Shown: positions 45,981 through 58,678, counted from the first letter of the stretch. The stretch is 64,000 bases of DNA from Favolaschia claudopus (GCA_037176885.1 JAWWNJ010000031.1:186001-250000); one strand, 5' to 3'. Notes: generated by a model not told the origin, from the sequence alone. Made by a program: numbers and translations.

Positions 45981-47190
45981 ATGTTACCCCACACTCCACT
46001 CGAGCCGCCGCGAGCTCCATTTGCGTCCTCCAGCACCCCCAGCTCCAGTCGTAGCAACTCTCCAGGCCCGTCCGGCAGCTCAGTTTCCTTGCAAATCAAT
46101 TATGTTCCTGTCAAATTCTCTTCCCCCGCAGTACACCAACGCCTCCACGGCAGAGGAAAGGCACCCATAACGAAGCTCGGCGGCGGCGTCGATGCGTTTC
46201 GTGCAGGCGAGTCTCGTATGCCCGCATCTAATGAACGTGATTACGACGGCGTGGACGTACGCGGCAAGTCACGTCGCAAAGCAAAATGGAATCGATTTAA
46301 ATGGGTCCTTGTCTGCTCAAATACAGTTGTATGTGTCCTACCGTCCCACTGATATCTTTTTGCGCTCATATAAATGCAGTATACTTCGGTCGCCCTCGCG
46401 GCGCTTGGCTTCACTCTCACAACCTGGCTGGGTGTACAGACGACGGCGGATGTCGTACGAGTCGGGAACCATGCAGAGCTGATCCTAACAACACTTGCGG
46501 CATCCACCGCCCTCCTCACATCACTCATCGGTTGGGCTGGAATCCTCCTCAATAACAGAGGCTTTCTTGCCGTCTACACATTTCTCCTTTGGATCTCCTT
46601 CATCTTCCTCGTCATTCCAGGATACATCACATATAAGAAGTTCACCTTCAATCTCGATGGAAAGATCAGCAAGCAATGGTCCCGGGAAATCGGTACCCGA
46701 GGGCGCCTTCGCATACAGAATCAGCTCAAATGCTGCGGGTTCTTCAATCCTTTTGTGGAGGCCACCTTGAGCACGACTTGCTACTCCCGTAGCGTTCTTC
46801 AAGGATGTAAGGAGCCTTATTTGGACCACCAGAAGCGCGTCCTTCAGCTCTGGTTCACCGCCATATTCAGCTGTGTACCAATCACGATTGCGGCGATTGT
46901 CGCTGGACTGCTTTGCTCGAATCATATCACTTATCGCTTTGGCAAAGGCATGATGCCTAAGGCGTACCGCCTGAACGCGGAAAGTATGGCTCAGATCATG
47001 GACTCCTACGCTACGTGAGTTTTATCGTTCGTCGCATTCTTCTGCAATACTCAGGCGATACACCAGGAGACTTGCGGAGGAATATGGATCGGACCAACCT
47101 GATGAGGTTCTCAGGCTGCGTTCGCGCTCACTCAGTACTAGTACCTCCGACCTTGACCACCAATTAGTCACCGAGAGAAAAGTGGACTAG
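45981..47190 (+). CDS. Tetraspanin-like four-helix membrane protein
   Basis: Three exons (45981-46328, 46380-47014, 47055-47190; 372 residues). A Ser/Pro-rich and then basic cytosolic N-terminus of about 110 residues precedes four membrane segments (YTSVALAALGFTLTTWLGV; LILTTLAASTALLTSLIGWA; FLAVYTFLLWISFIFLVIPG; LWFTAIFSCVPITIAAIVAG). The large loop has the CCGF signature and two further Cys (TTCYS, QGCKE), as in tetraspanins. The C-terminus is charged and cytosolic. Tetraspanins organise membrane microdomains; fungal members act in polarised growth and host penetration. The last intron is only 40 bp. An upstream in-frame ATG at 45843 is possible, but 45981 is preferred because the preceding stretch looks untranslated. 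Confidence 0.85.
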
Positions 47191-47490
47191 ATGATCCCAA
47201 TACACAAAATAGTAACAATGCATATTACAATTCCTGTCCTTGTTCGCTCCTCCGAAAATCGATGTCCTTGTTCTCTCCGTCATAGTCTCCCTAGTGGTGC
47301 AACCCCGCCCGCCGTGGACAAACGAGTATCGTCAGTAACGCGGACGTTGCAAGGGATGGGTCGACTCTCTCAAGTCTTCGTCTTCCTCCGCCTAAGTAAC
47401 TAGACCTCGTTCCTCGATTCAACGGTAATCTCGATCGTTCTTACCCCACACTGGGGCCCCGGATCTTCAGAAACCCCACAAGCGGGGAGT

Positions 47491-47853
47491 TTGAGCGTCG
47501 GTTGCTGCACACAAATGCGCGTAGATGCGCGTCTGCTGACGATCTATTGTCTGATTACTACGGGGAACCATATGGTTCACATGTGGTACATTGTGATGTT
47601 GCTACACTATTGGTCGTTTCTCGCTGTTCCGGTCGTTCGTGTCGTCATGAATCGTCCATCCAGGCGTATCCCATCATCTCATCGCGCGTTTCTCCGTCCA
47701 AGGAACCTCGTCCACAATCCCTGGAACGCATTCCGCAGATTCTGGTACAGGCCGAATGCGGCGAGATTGAGAGCAGAGCTCGTATTGCTTGGCGCAGGAG
47801 GGCTCGTACTAGTATTCGTAGCACTCGGTGCGGTTGGTGGTGGCCTTCATTGA
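47491..47853 (+). CDS. Possible small membrane protein
   Basis: 120 codons. Two hydrophobic stretches (MWYIVMLLHYWSFLAVPVV and LVLLGAGGLVLVFVALGAV) flank a strongly basic Arg/Pro segment (RPSRRIPSSHRAFLRPRN). No family recognised. It sits between the convergent tetraspanin and ceramidase genes, where 3' untranslated sequence is also expected, so it may be chance. Confidence 0.3.
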   Translation: MSVGCCTQMRVDARLLTIYCLITTGNHMVHMWYIVMLLHYWSFLAVPVVRVVMNRPSRRIPSSHRAFLRPRNLVHNPWNAFRRFWYRPNAARLRAELVLLGAGGLVLVFVALGAVGGGLH

Positions 47854-47911
47854 GGGTATATAAATAGATTTTACTAAGAATGAGAAAACCCAAAGTCCAA
47901 TTTTTTGTTTC

Positions 47912-50898
47912 TTACGCTACAGTAAAGTTGCCCGAGGTACCGGTGAATGCAGAGATGGACCCAATGAGGGGCTTGGAGTCACCGAAGTACCGCAACCGGT
48001 AGGTGCCCGCTGTGGGGAAGGGTCAGAGCTGGAAACGCAAAGGGACCGAAGTATGATTACTAACCTGGTGTACCAGACTCGATTGTCCATGAGACGTTCA
48101 CAGTGCTCGTACCCAGGATGGTGCTGGTACGGTTCCACTTGTACAGAGTCGACGGGTGCGAATCCGAGCGCACGGCGGTCCACGAGCTGCCGGACAGGTG
48201 GTCTACGGACAGGAAGGTGCCTTCCAGGTGCAGATTGTTCTGTATGTCAGGTTGAGGATTATCGAACGGGGATTAAGAACGCGAAAGGCATACACGAGGG
48301 TTGGCACCAACGAACTGCGCAACAACGGTGTCGCCTGCCTTGTACGCGGTCTTCGCGACATCGACGAGGACCTGTCCGAAGCTCTTGCCAATGGGGGCAG
48401 CATCCAAAACGACACCGGTCAGGAGCGAGATGGCGCTGGATTGGAGTTGGGGTGGCGCGGGATCTGTCTGGGGGGAGCCACTGGGCGAGTCAGCCAGGAA
48501 GGGAACGAGGCTCGAGTATTTCTCGATGTAGGCGTCGAGAGTGGCTGAAGAAGCCTCATCAGTATTGACATAGAGAAAGTCTACATTGACCTACACGGTC
48601 CGAAGATGGTAGAAGCTCCCTCGTAGCGCTGGTGGGAGTACTCCTCGCGGGTGGTGATGTAGTGGCCGTAGGTGTTGGCGGGTCTGAGAGATTCCATTAA
48701 GCCGCTCAATACGAGACATAGAAAACACAAGGATCTCACCCTGTGACCACGACGTAGGCGCTATCGTCGATAACCTTCTCAGAGATGAGTCTGGCACGGA
48801 CAGCATTGCTGCAGAAAAGAATGAGGATATATCGAGTAAACTGGGGCGAGGCACGCACCGGAGACGGCGACCGGCCATGGTGGTCAGTTCACCCGGGACG
48901 ATGATCATCACCAAGTTGCCCACTTTGAACATCTACCACCATGTCGGTCAAAACGCGAAACAAATACGGATTCGGTAGAGTCTCACCTGGATATCGACTG
49001 TGCTAGGGGACCAAGAGTACGGGAAGGTAGCGTAACCCTGTAGTACGGTGATTCAGCATACTGGGAACCAGATCACAGGAGGCGAACTGACGGTATTGAG
49101 CAGAATGGGTTTCGGGGCATGGCAAGCTTTCTGCTCACTGGAAGGAATGGGCGTGATGAAGGACTTGACAATTTCCCATAGAGGGTTCCTGGGCGCGATA
49201 TATGAGTACAACGCTGAGCGGAAGGAATGAGATATAAACAGCTTACTGTGAGGTCGAGTTGTCTCCCTGAACGAAGTCGAAGGCGCCGGGGCCATCACTG
49301 CGATAGGCGGGTCAGTCGGACCATGACCAAAGTCACAAGGAAACGCACGTCGTTCCACCAGCGAAGGAGAAGCCCATAGCAGGAGGGCAGGTCTTCGCCG
49401 CCGTACCGTTGGGGAGATTGAAGGTGTGGTTGGCCCTATACCACCACGATCAGCAAACGCCTAGCTTAGAAGCAAGAAATACGCGCATATTCAAGTTGAT
49501 GTGGACACTGCGGACGGAACCCGAAACCGGCGCAAGGCTCTTGCTCATGAGCGACTTGGCAGCGTCGACTTGAATCTGAGCGATCATCTCGTTGGAGTGG
49601 AAGCCGAATGAGTCGAGCGTGAAGCCGGGGCCGCGGCCGTGGCAGTCGGTGACTGTGCCGCCACAGGTGGAGGAATTGGCCTGGCAGGGCTGGCCGTCGT
49701 AGGGCTGACCGGGAGATTCACAGAAAGCGCCGAGGCTACGGGTACGGGACTGAGTAAATGACTGCACACGAGAGAGGAAGTCGGCGTACGTGTTAGGGCT
49801 GGTGTCTCCGACGTTGGCCTGTGCGAAGCCTGCGACGAAGGTCTGGCTTCCGGGCATGGCATTGGGTTCGACGGATGCTGTGAAGGAATTTAGCCCTGCA
49901 TCAGACCAGCGTATGACACGAAAGGTGAAACTTACCTTCATACAAATAAGCCGCCATTCCCTTGTTGTCCGTGCTGACGAGGGTGTTGTTCTGTCAAGGA
50001 AAATAAGTTCAATGAATGCAAATATTGATTCGTTTAGAACACACCTCGTAGATGCTTGTTCCGTGCACAGGGAACCAGCTCAAGAAACCACGAGATCCAA
50101 AGCTCAGGAGACTCATGATCTTGTCCTGATCCCCACCCTCGTTCACATACAACGCGCGCTCCTCAGCAGGGTTAGCCAAATACGCAGTAGGGCTGCGATT
50201 GATGTTTCCCCCTGTGACCGTGGCGTTACCGAGTGTCAGAGTGCCGGGCTGGAGAGAGGCGTGCGCGCGGTCAATAGCAAGAACGACACCGGTTACGATT
50301 GCATCGTAAGTCTGCTTCACGAATCCCAGAGCAGTCAATTGGGGAAGCAAGTTCTCCAAATATCCGCCAACCTACGCTCTGCGTGAGTTTTGCATAAAAA
50401 AAAAAGGTGAATTCGGGACATACTCCGGAATGCTGGTGCGTGCTGGAGATAGCGACATTCTGCGCGTTATACAAGTTTCCGTACTTAGCCGATAGAGCAG
50501 CAAGAATTGCCCGGCGGATACCAGTGTCCCCCATAGCAATATCAGCGTTGACAAAGACGACACGGTTGGCGGTGGTGCCGGTTTCACCAATGATCCACGC
50601 GCGTGCGCGTTGACGCTGGTGCAATCCACTCCCTGTCTGGGGCAAGTTCGCGTACCCCATGAAATTCACCTACAGTCGCTCGTAAAAATCGTCACAGTCT
50701 CCAGACAGTGAATAGGGGCTCACCTCCACAACAGGACCTGTCCAGAGTCGCAGAAACAAGTCAGTCAGTAGAAATTGGATGAAAGGCAACGCAGAGACCT
50801 GTGATATCCGCAATACCAAGTCCAAGAAGGTACTGAGACTGTGCAACGGCTTGCAAAGCGACACTGGCCAGGGCCAGGAATGAGAACAGGCGCGCCAT
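47912..50898 (-). CDS. Neutral ceramidase, secreted
   Basis: Starts at 50898 (MARLFSFLALASVALQAVAQ signal peptide) and ends with …SGNFTVA and TAA at 47912-47914. Multi-exon; most of the family-conserved protein can be read. Motifs in order: GLGIADITGPVVEVNFMGYA, the zinc-site block STHQHSG, WFPVHGTSIYE with STDNKGMAAYLYE, ANVGDTSPN holding the catalytic Ser, GRGPGFTLDSFGFHS, FKVGNLVMIIVPGELTTMAG and a C-terminal beta domain (WTAVRSDSHPSTLYKWNRT). Neutral ceramidases hydrolyse the amide of ceramide to sphingosine and fatty acid, at the cell surface or outside. Length (~730 residues) fits the family. Not every junction was fixed. Confidence 0.88.
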
Positions 50899-51781
50899 TA
50901 TGCCAGGAGGAGCGACGACAAGCTGGCAGTGGGGGGAAGAAGCGAGCTATGCCAGGAGAGCAACGTACATATTTAGCCCCGGAACAACGTGAATCATGAT
51001 GGCAGCGCGCACATGGCGACGTCAGCCATACGACGTACGTGTGGTCTCCAGCCCAGAGACGCAGCAGAAGCGTGATGAGGCATATGAGCTGTTGAGCTTC
51101 GAGAGCAAGACTCACTGCTCAGAAGGAGGCTTGAGAGCAGCGAGCTATTCAACTGAAGCTAGCTCAGCTGTTGAAACGTTATGTCTCGACGAGGATGACC
51201 AATGGAATTCCTCTAAGCAAGCAGAGTGTCCGGAGCTATAGTGTTGGCTTAAGCTGAAGCTTCAGCCGCATATGGCGGCTATAGCAAGTTTCTGGAGCTC
51301 AAGAATGTAACTCGGTACTATAGGTAAAGCAATAGTTTGTTGATGGACTTCATTCAGGTCAGAAAGACATGGAATATACCTGAAATATTGACCCATAGAG
51401 ATTCATGGAAATCATTCGACGATTTCCGAAGTTCAACCGTTCCAGAAGCCCAGATACAGTATTGAACTGTATTGGTTCTCGCAGCGAGGGAGATGCGTAG
51501 TCACAGCCCGTCACACCGTTTACGTAACCTCGCGGTCACGTTATGACTGTGCTCGCGTACGTTTCATGAATTTCGTCCGTTAACTGCGTTCCTTAGCAGT
51601 TTTCCCGCTTGAGCTGGAGGTGTACGCGCGTCGAGCCGGGAAGTACACGTGTAAATACAATTTCCCACATTTGTTTCATCTACAAACTTTTCCAACGTCC
51701 GTCATCACAGCACCGTTCAAGGGTCCAAGCAGGTAAATCATCGAACAGCAACCCATTAGCGTGCAAGGCGTACATTCAATA
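50899..51781. other. Spacer, ceramidase upstream / P450 downstream
   Basis: No supported gene. It should contain the ceramidase promoter on the minus strand. Repeated AGCT-bearing words (GAGCTGTTGAGCTTC, GCGAGCTATTC, GCTAGCTCAGCTG) cluster at about 51088-51170 without clear structure. Confidence 0.4.
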
Positions 51782-54113
51782 TTATGCTACATACGCGACA
51801 CCCTCCTGGAGATTCTCTTGCAGTGCCCGAACCACCATCAACAATTCCGTTTTACGGCCTACCATCCTCGGTCGAGGAAGTGTCCCTCCTGTTGTCTCGA
51901 TGGCAGTTTGTGGTCCATCCGGAAAGGAAAGCGTAAAGTTGCCCACGATTACACACAATACGACCTAACACGAGCTTAAAAAATCATAGAACTATGTGAA
52001 AAATCATTTACTTTGATGAGCGCCAACGAAAATTCGGCTCCGATACAACTTCGTGGTCCATCTCCAAAGGCAAGATGCCGATTTCCAGGAAAGCTGTTGT
52101 TGCTCTGGTCCTGCCACCACCGTCCGGGATCGAACTTGTCAGCGCCAGCGCCCCAGAACGTCTCGCTGGTGTTGATATATTGGATCGGTGCTGTCACTAG
52201 AGTGCCTTTCGCGACACTGATACTCCCCACTGTGTCCGAGTCAACAAGGATAGGGGAACTGAGGGGAATTATGTCATCTGTTGCTGCCTAGTACAATCCG
52301 TCCGTCAATTTCGAGTAATCTTAAACTCGAGTCGCACCATTCTAGTCGTTTCGGCTATCGGAGGATGTAGGCGAAGTACTTCATTGACTACAGCCTGGAG
52401 GTATGGCAGTTCGGCTAAGTCTCTGTATTGAATATCGTCGACTTGATGTAGTTCCTGTCGGAGTTTGTCCTGAATATCCGGATTCCTCGCGAGTTCGATG
52501 AATATCCACTTCGAAGATACGGTTAGAAAGGTGTGCGAATTCGCGTTCTGACAACGCACGGTGAGGCTGACTGGTGAATCGAACAAGTGGGCTGTCAAGT
52601 CCCTTCTCTGCCGTGTATGAAGAAACTCACTAGCTGTAGTTTCGAATCCTGGTTCAGGGAGATTAATGCCTGGTTGAAATGGGAAAGGGGGAACGCACCA
52701 GAGAATAAGAGAGTGTTCTAAATGAAAGGAAGATTGAGTTGGCCAGTGACTTGAGCAACTGCAGCACTCACAATCTGTACAATTCTTTTCAGTTTCATAA
52801 TATTTTGAAAAACCAAACAAGACAAACCTGAGATACAATCTCGGCATGCGACAAACGATATTCCCCACCCGGATGTTCGGCCAACGATTTGACTGCAAGT
52901 GATTTCAACTCACTGTACACAGAGAACAGCAGTACCCACGAACTCAACAATCCAAGCATTGATTTGTCCCCGCTGTTGCCTTTGCTTGCATCTCTCCCTA
53001 GAACCTCCTCGGCCACATTGCTGATGTTACACTGAAAGTCTTTCATGAGACGATTTCTTGCTGTAGGAATATGTCTCAAAATAGGGAAACTAGACGCCAG
53101 CCTCGATATAATTCCCGAAAAGGTCTTCGTATCTTCAGTTCGGAGCACGTAAAAAGCTGCGGTGACGGTGCAGAAGCTTCCTTTCAAAGAATCAAAATTG
53201 TGCTGGAATCCAGCAACCCCGAGGCTATCCAGTCTGAGGGTTTATAGTCATGAGCACAATGGATAAACTGACGACAGTAGACGATGTCTCACACAACACT
53301 GTTCGCCCTTTCAACGAAGTTAGACATCTGGAATTCAGAGCACTCTTTGGAAACGTACCAGTGTTGAATATCAACGATGATTCCGTGCGGCCGGGAAGGC
53401 AATGCGTCGTCCCACATTTGTTTGATCTGTCGCTGAAGAAGTTACCCAGCCTGCACAGGCATAGAGTTAGACCAGACCTTGCTCGCCATAGAGTAGAAGA
53501 CGGGGAAATAATGCTCTGCGACGGCCGCATGGCTAAACATCGGGGCAAGAGCTTGTCTGTGGCTACAATTAATTTGTTCGGACTGCGGATAACGAATGGA
53601 AAATGTACACGAACAGAGGATGCTGGTCCGCATCGGCCCATGTCAATCCTTGTCCTACCTAGTGTCGTCAAAGTTGGCAATGGCATATCATCGACTATGC
53701 GTGGCTCACTAGGTTTCGTACAGATCTTCGAGCCGATGGCGTCAACCGATACACAGTCGGCGCGTTTGCGTAAAAGTGGGCTAGGTAGGTGAGACCAAAA
53801 TCAGATATGAAAGCGCGTGACTCATACCGATGGCGGTGGGATCACACAAGACAATTCTGTTGGTGAACCTGCTTGCTGGGATGGAGAATACTGGACCGTA
53901 TCGTTCAGCTAATTGCGTGGTATCTCGGCACCAGGCCGCCGATCGCGGAGCGCTAGGTAGTCGGGTCGTGTACAAAGCTCTGCGCAGCGCATGGAAGACT
54001 GTGAGGGATGCCCAGGTGATCAGCAGCAGAGCCAGGGTGTAGACAAGCCATAGACTGGCAAGAAGAATCAGGCGATCCTGGGTGTCCATGAGGCTTCTGC
54101 ATCTTCCGAGCAT
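51782..54113 (-). CDS. Cytochrome P450 monooxygenase
   Basis: Starts at 54113 (or the in-frame Met at 54089) and ends at TAA 51782-51784; several exons. An N-terminal membrane anchor (LILLASLWLVYTLALLLITW) is followed by the family's RQALAPMFSHAAVAEHYFPVF block. Next come helix K with the ExxR motif (VVNEVLRLHPPIAETTRMV), the DKFDPGRWW segment and the heme-binding FGDGPRSCIGAEFS with the axial Cys. The last exon continues FTLSFPDGPQTAIE and LPRPRMVGRK, as in basidiomycete P450s. P450s use NADPH-P450 reductase and O2 to hydroxylate lipids, xenobiotics or secondary metabolites at the ER; substrate unknown. It overlaps no other gene and is not in an obvious cluster. Confidence 0.85.
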
Positions 54114-54317
54114 TGGGTGAGCAGCTTTTCAATGTGCCCGCTTCCGAATAGCTGCTATACAATAGCAATTAATCGGCTCTTTAAATTCGACTCCATTGAC
54201 AGCGGGGGGGTCTAGCATTCGGGCTGAGTTCGGGTCTCCTGCGCTGTTCAATCTAGCACCTGTGTTGCTGAGTGTGAAGGCTCGAATCTACATTTCGGGT
54301 AATATACAATATATCGC

Positions 54318-54945
54318 CTACTCCAAAGCCACTTGCATCTCGTTTATTTCGTTTCCTTGCGACGAAGACGAGAAAACGTCGGCCCCAGAGGCCAGTGAGT
54401 CGATCAACAAAGCTAGTCGGGAGGAACCAAGATTCGGCTCCTACAATTCTAGGTTAGCAACTGAAAATGTGATGCCACGTCACGCTCACTTTTACTCGAA
54501 TTTCCTCGAGATCGTCCTTGAAGCCATCAGCAACTGAAGCCATCCAGAACTTTTTAAACCTGGCTTTCATCAACTGCTCCGCATCCTCGCGATTTGGGTC
54601 ATCAGGCGGGGGGAGAAAAGTGGGAAGAGCTCCCGACGGAGGAGGAGGCGAAGGGGAATCACGTCGTGGTACAGCAGTAGGTTTCGGTTTGGCCGAAGAG
54701 GTTCCAACGGCCGGTGTATGATTGGGTTCAGATTCTGAGTCGGAATCTGATTCAGATGAACTTGAAGAGGATGAGCTGGAAGAATCCTCTGTTGAAGACT
54801 CCGCAGGTGGAGGCTGAATGGGGGCTTTTGGCACCACTTCTGTGCTGGAATCTGAATCTGAATCCGACGAGGATGAAGATGAGACAGAAAGGGCGCGTCT
54901 CTTGCGCTTTCTTGTCCTTTTTCGCGCGTTTCCTTCCGGCGCCAT
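54318..54945 (-). CDS. RSA3: Ribosome assembly protein 3 (RSA3)
   Basis: Two exons (54496-54945, 54318-54440; 190 residues). The N-terminus is basic (RKRTRKRKRR) and then a long Ser/Asp/Glu-rich acidic tract, as in nucleolar proteins. The C-terminus has the RSA3 domain: ALPTFLPP, then ARFKKFWMASVADGFKDDLE, then SSRLALLIDSLASGADVFS, the last part after a 55-bp intron. In yeast RSA3 works in early nucleolar maturation of the 60S subunit. The start at 54945 is preferred over 54990 because the family begins near the basic block. Divergent from ADE2 with 149 bp between the start codons. Confidence 0.85.
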
Positions 54946-55094
54946 GGAGGCGGAGGTCAAGAAAACTTTGAGAAGAGTGCTGACGATCATTTGTTGACAG
55001 TTGACAGGGCCTAGGCCCTGTCAAAAACTGCCTTGTCAAGAAACTATCAGGACAATCAGCCGAAGAATCTGGTTTTCTTCTTGTTGACAACAGA
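54946..55094. promoter_or_regulatory. Shared divergent promoter of RSA3 and ADE2 with perfect palindrome
   Basis: A perfect 24-bp inverted repeat at 55001-55024 has half-site TTGACAGGGCCT. Further TTGACA/TGTCAA words lie at 54994-55000, around 55030-55040 and at 55083-55089, just before the ADE2 start. The dense half-sites suggest a dimeric transcription factor acting on one or both genes. The factor is not identifiable from sequence. Confidence 0.55.
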
Positions 55095-57033
55095 ATGCCC
55101 GATAAGTCTGTGGGGATTTTGGGTAAAGTAGGCGTATAGTACCTTTTAGATGCGGTGTCTAAATCCTCGCTTAGATTTCCGCCGATTCTGCGTTCAAATC
55201 CATTGTAACGTTCTCCAGGTGGGGGCCAGCTTGGTCGTATGCTAGCGGCGGCAGGATCCCTGCTGAATATTAAAATCGTCATTCTGGATGTCGGAGAACA
55301 CGCCCCAGCAAAGCAGGTTCTCGCCCCATTATCCAGCCAATATTCCCACATCGACGGCGCGTTCACGGACTCTGCTCGAATTCAAGAACTTGCAGCCAAA
55401 GTGGATGTGCTAACCGTTGAAATTGAACATGTCGATGCAGATGCGCTAGCTGAAGCGAAATGCGACATTCACCCCCGGCCGTCCACGATCAAACTCATAC
55501 AGGACAAATTCGCGCAGAAACAACATCTACAGGCTCGTGGGTGCCCAGTCTCTGAATTCATGGCCGTGGATTCGACAGTCGAGTCCATACAAGTTGCGGC
55601 GAGCAAACTCGGACTCCCACTGATGCTGAAAAGTCGTACTTTAGCTTACGATGGGCGAGGAAATTTTGTTCTGCGCGACGTCTCACAAGCATCAGACGCG
55701 CTGGCTGCTCTCGGTGATCGCCCTTTGTATGCAGAAAAGTGGGTGCCTTTCACCCACGAAATTGCCGTCATGGTGGTACGGGGCACAAGTGGCGAGGTGA
55801 AGGCGTACCCTGTGGTGGAAACGGTTCACAAAGACAATATCTGCCATCTTGTTTTCGCGCCTCTACGGAGTCGGGACGGGACTTTATCTCGCCGCGCTCA
55901 AGCTGTCGCCGAGAATGCCGTCAAAACTTTTGAAGGCGCCGGCGTATTTGGTGTTGAAATGTTCCTCATGAACGACGGTGACCGTTTTCTCCTACTCATG
56001 TCCCGAAAAAATCCTTAAATCATTCAGGCAGTATCTACATCAACGAAATAGCTCCTCGGCCGCACAACTCAGGACACTACACAATCGAAGCTTGCGAAAC
56101 CTCACAGTACGAGAACCACCTTCGGGCGATCCTGTCTCTTCCTCTCGGTTCAACTGCACTCAAAGTTCCGTCCTGTGCCATGTTGAACATCATCGGCCTC
56201 TCTTCTTCGATGACGGAAATCACCCACCTCACAGACGTCGCCCTGACCGTTCCCGGCGCAAGCGTCCACCTCTACGGCAAATCCGAGTGCCGAAAAGGAC
56301 GCAAAATGGGGCACATAACCGTCGTCGCCGAATCCGACGCCGAACTCCGCACCCGGCTGCGCACCCTCTTGAAAGCTCTCCCATCAAGCCCAATAGACGA
56401 GACAGATCTATACGCTCCCGCCGCACAGATCCCCGGCTCGGGATTCTCCAGCCAGCACCCCCTCGTGGGCGTCATCATGGGCTCCGACTCCGATCTGCCA
56501 GTCATGCTCCCGGCCGCGCGTATCCTCGATCATTTCCGCATCCCGTACGAGCTCACAGTCGTATCTGCGCATCGCACCCCAGACCGGCTCGTCGAGTATT
56601 CGCGCTCTGCGGCCTCACGCGGGTTGCGCACGATCATAGCAGGAGCCGGAGGCGCTGCCCATTTACCAGGCATGGTCGCCGCGATGACCGCCTTGCCCGT
56701 TATCGGTGTTCCGGTCAAGGGCAGTACCCTCGACGGAGTGGACTCTCTGCATAGCATCGTGCAGATGCCTGTGAGTTTGCCTCCATCTTTCGAGTTTCCT
56801 GTGTCTTGCGGCGGCGACTAACGTTTTGTCATAAGCGTGGCATCCCAGTTGCGACTGTCGCCATTAACAATGGAACCAATGCCGGGCTGCTTGCTGTTCG
56901 TATTCTAGCCGCTGGTATACCCCGCCTCATAGATGCGATGGACGCATACCTCAAAAATCAGGAGAACGAGGTTCTTGAAAAGGTGGAGAAACTCAAAGAG
57001 GAGGGATGGGAGAATTATGTCGTCAAGAAATAG
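55095..57033 (+). CDS. ADE2: Phosphoribosylaminoimidazole carboxylase (ADE2)
   Basis: Four exons (55095-55122, 55219-55977, 56028-56770, 56836-57033; 575 residues, the usual length). The N-terminal PurK-type ATP-grasp half begins [16 protein letters not shown] and includes [30 protein letters not shown] and [15 protein letters not shown]. The C-terminal PurE half has [22 protein letters not shown] and [20 protein letters not shown]. It catalyses carboxylation of AIR to CAIR in purine synthesis; in fungi both activities are fused and cytosolic, and loss often gives red or adenine-requiring cells. The first exon is only 28 bp. Divergent from RSA3, so shared growth-linked control is plausible. 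Confidence 0.95.
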
Positions 57034-57330
57034 CCGAAAGATTGTCATGTATAATGAATGTATCGCATCGTGAACGAGCCCTATTGTGCTGTAGTTTTGT
57101 ATTCAACGTCGGCGAAATGGAATTCGAGTTGAACGAAAGATCTTCCGTGGTAATAAGTAGGCTCGCGGCCTTGCTAAATTTATGATTCCTATTGTACTCG
57201 TTCATCAAAATGTGGTACTATACAAAAAGACCGGAAAACAAAGACGAGAGCGCTAATCAGACCGTTATTACTCAGAGATTAATAGATGTGAAGAACTTTT
57301 GAACGGGACTCGAAGATCTCGACTTTCGAC

Positions 57331-58678
57331 CTATAGCTTGCTGTGAATCCCCTGCTGATTCTGACTGTCCGTTACCAGCGCGTCGTATATGGTCTTCGCC
57401 AGACGATCCGGTACTTCCTGCGCCACCTACATACATAGACATCGATATCAAGTCGGAACAATGAATTGCGAGACCAAGAATAAAGCGTACCAGATGACCT
57501 GCGCCTTGTATAACCGTCACCGACGCGTAAGCACCCACGTCGACGATCGCCTTGTGAACTCGCGGCGGGCTGGGATGGAGAAAAGCACAGGTAGAAGAAC
57601 GCACTGAGAAAGCCGCACTTACAGGAAATCGGCCACTTCGCCGAGAACCAGGTGGACGGGATGCGTACGACAGAGGCGGGTGAGAGTTCCCACAGCTTTT
57701 GTAGCTCCTTCGGGATCGCGGTACATGGCTGCTTCTTGGTCCCGAGTGCACGCGAGGGTTACCCCTTTATACGCACCCGCTGGATATCGTCCACCGGCTT
57801 TGCAATCGGTGAGCTGAGGGCTGGAAATTAACTAAAAAAAAGCATACGGTGCTCAAGAATCCCGTATTTCTACATTCCATCAAACGACCGGTAAGGTTAT
57901 GGTATCAGCAACAATGAAGAAAACGTACGACAAACGTGTCGATGACTCTCGGATCCCATTTCTTGGTACGCTGGCGGCGAGCGAGTGATGCTAGAGCTTC
58001 CTTCCTATCTGGCCATACGTCGCGTCGCTCGTAAGCACCCTTGACGAGCATCTCGCGGAGGCGGCGCAAATGATGACCTCCGGCAGGACTCAAAAGAGGC
58101 TCGATGAGCACGAACGAAGTAAACGGAAATAGGGGCTCGATGTCCTGGAGCATCGTCCTTCAAAGAAATAAAGAGTCAGAGACCACAGAGAGCAAGATGT
58201 AAAGCCCACATTGCAACGCCTCCCAGGCTATGTCCCACACCAACAAGCTTTCCTTTCCGTGTGTCGATACGGCCAATGGAAAGAAAGTGATGTACTGCTT
58301 GCGCATATTTTTCGCATGAAACTGTGTGGTTTTTCAATCTCAGAGCGCAGCGGCGACAAGATACTCACAATTGAGGAAAAATTCAGGCTGCAGCAGGATA
58401 TAGGCGTTGAGCTGACCTGATGCACCGTGATTAGGACAGTCCAAGGCCCAAGCTTCACGAATTTTGATCGGACTGCGCTCGGACGAAGCTAGTGCGAAGA
58501 GGGTGTCTACAGTCGGCATCCATGTCTCTTTGTGAAAGCTCGTAGAATGTAGAAAGAGAAGTGTCAATGCATTCGGGTCATCCACGTTCGCCTCGAAGGC
58601 AGGGAGCCAGTAGCGCTTCGCAGTGAGGTAAAGCGGATATGCGCTGGTAGGCGCATAAGTTACGGATTCTTCCAGCAT
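57331..58678 (-). CDS. Peroxisomal alpha/beta-hydrolase (LPX1-like)
   Basis: Starts at 58678 (MLEESVTYAPTSAYPLYLTA) and ends at TAG 57331-57333; several exons with 50-60 bp introns. Signs of the fold: TLLFLHSTSFHKETWMPT near the N-terminus, LDCPNHGAS, the nucleophile elbow VGHSLGG, then FVLIEPLLSPAG, and a late VTVIQGAGHLV supplying the catalytic His. The last three residues are SKL, a type 1 peroxisomal targeting signal. This matches fungal LPX1-type lipases/esterases of peroxisomes. Substrate unknown; a role in lipid or epoxide turnover is inference. Not all junctions were fixed. The minus-strand region beyond 58700 looks like promoter. Confidence 0.75.

Noticed and set aside
53250..53792. 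180-codon plus-strand frame
   Set aside because: Antisense to P450 exons; the minus strand shows the conserved P450 blocks.
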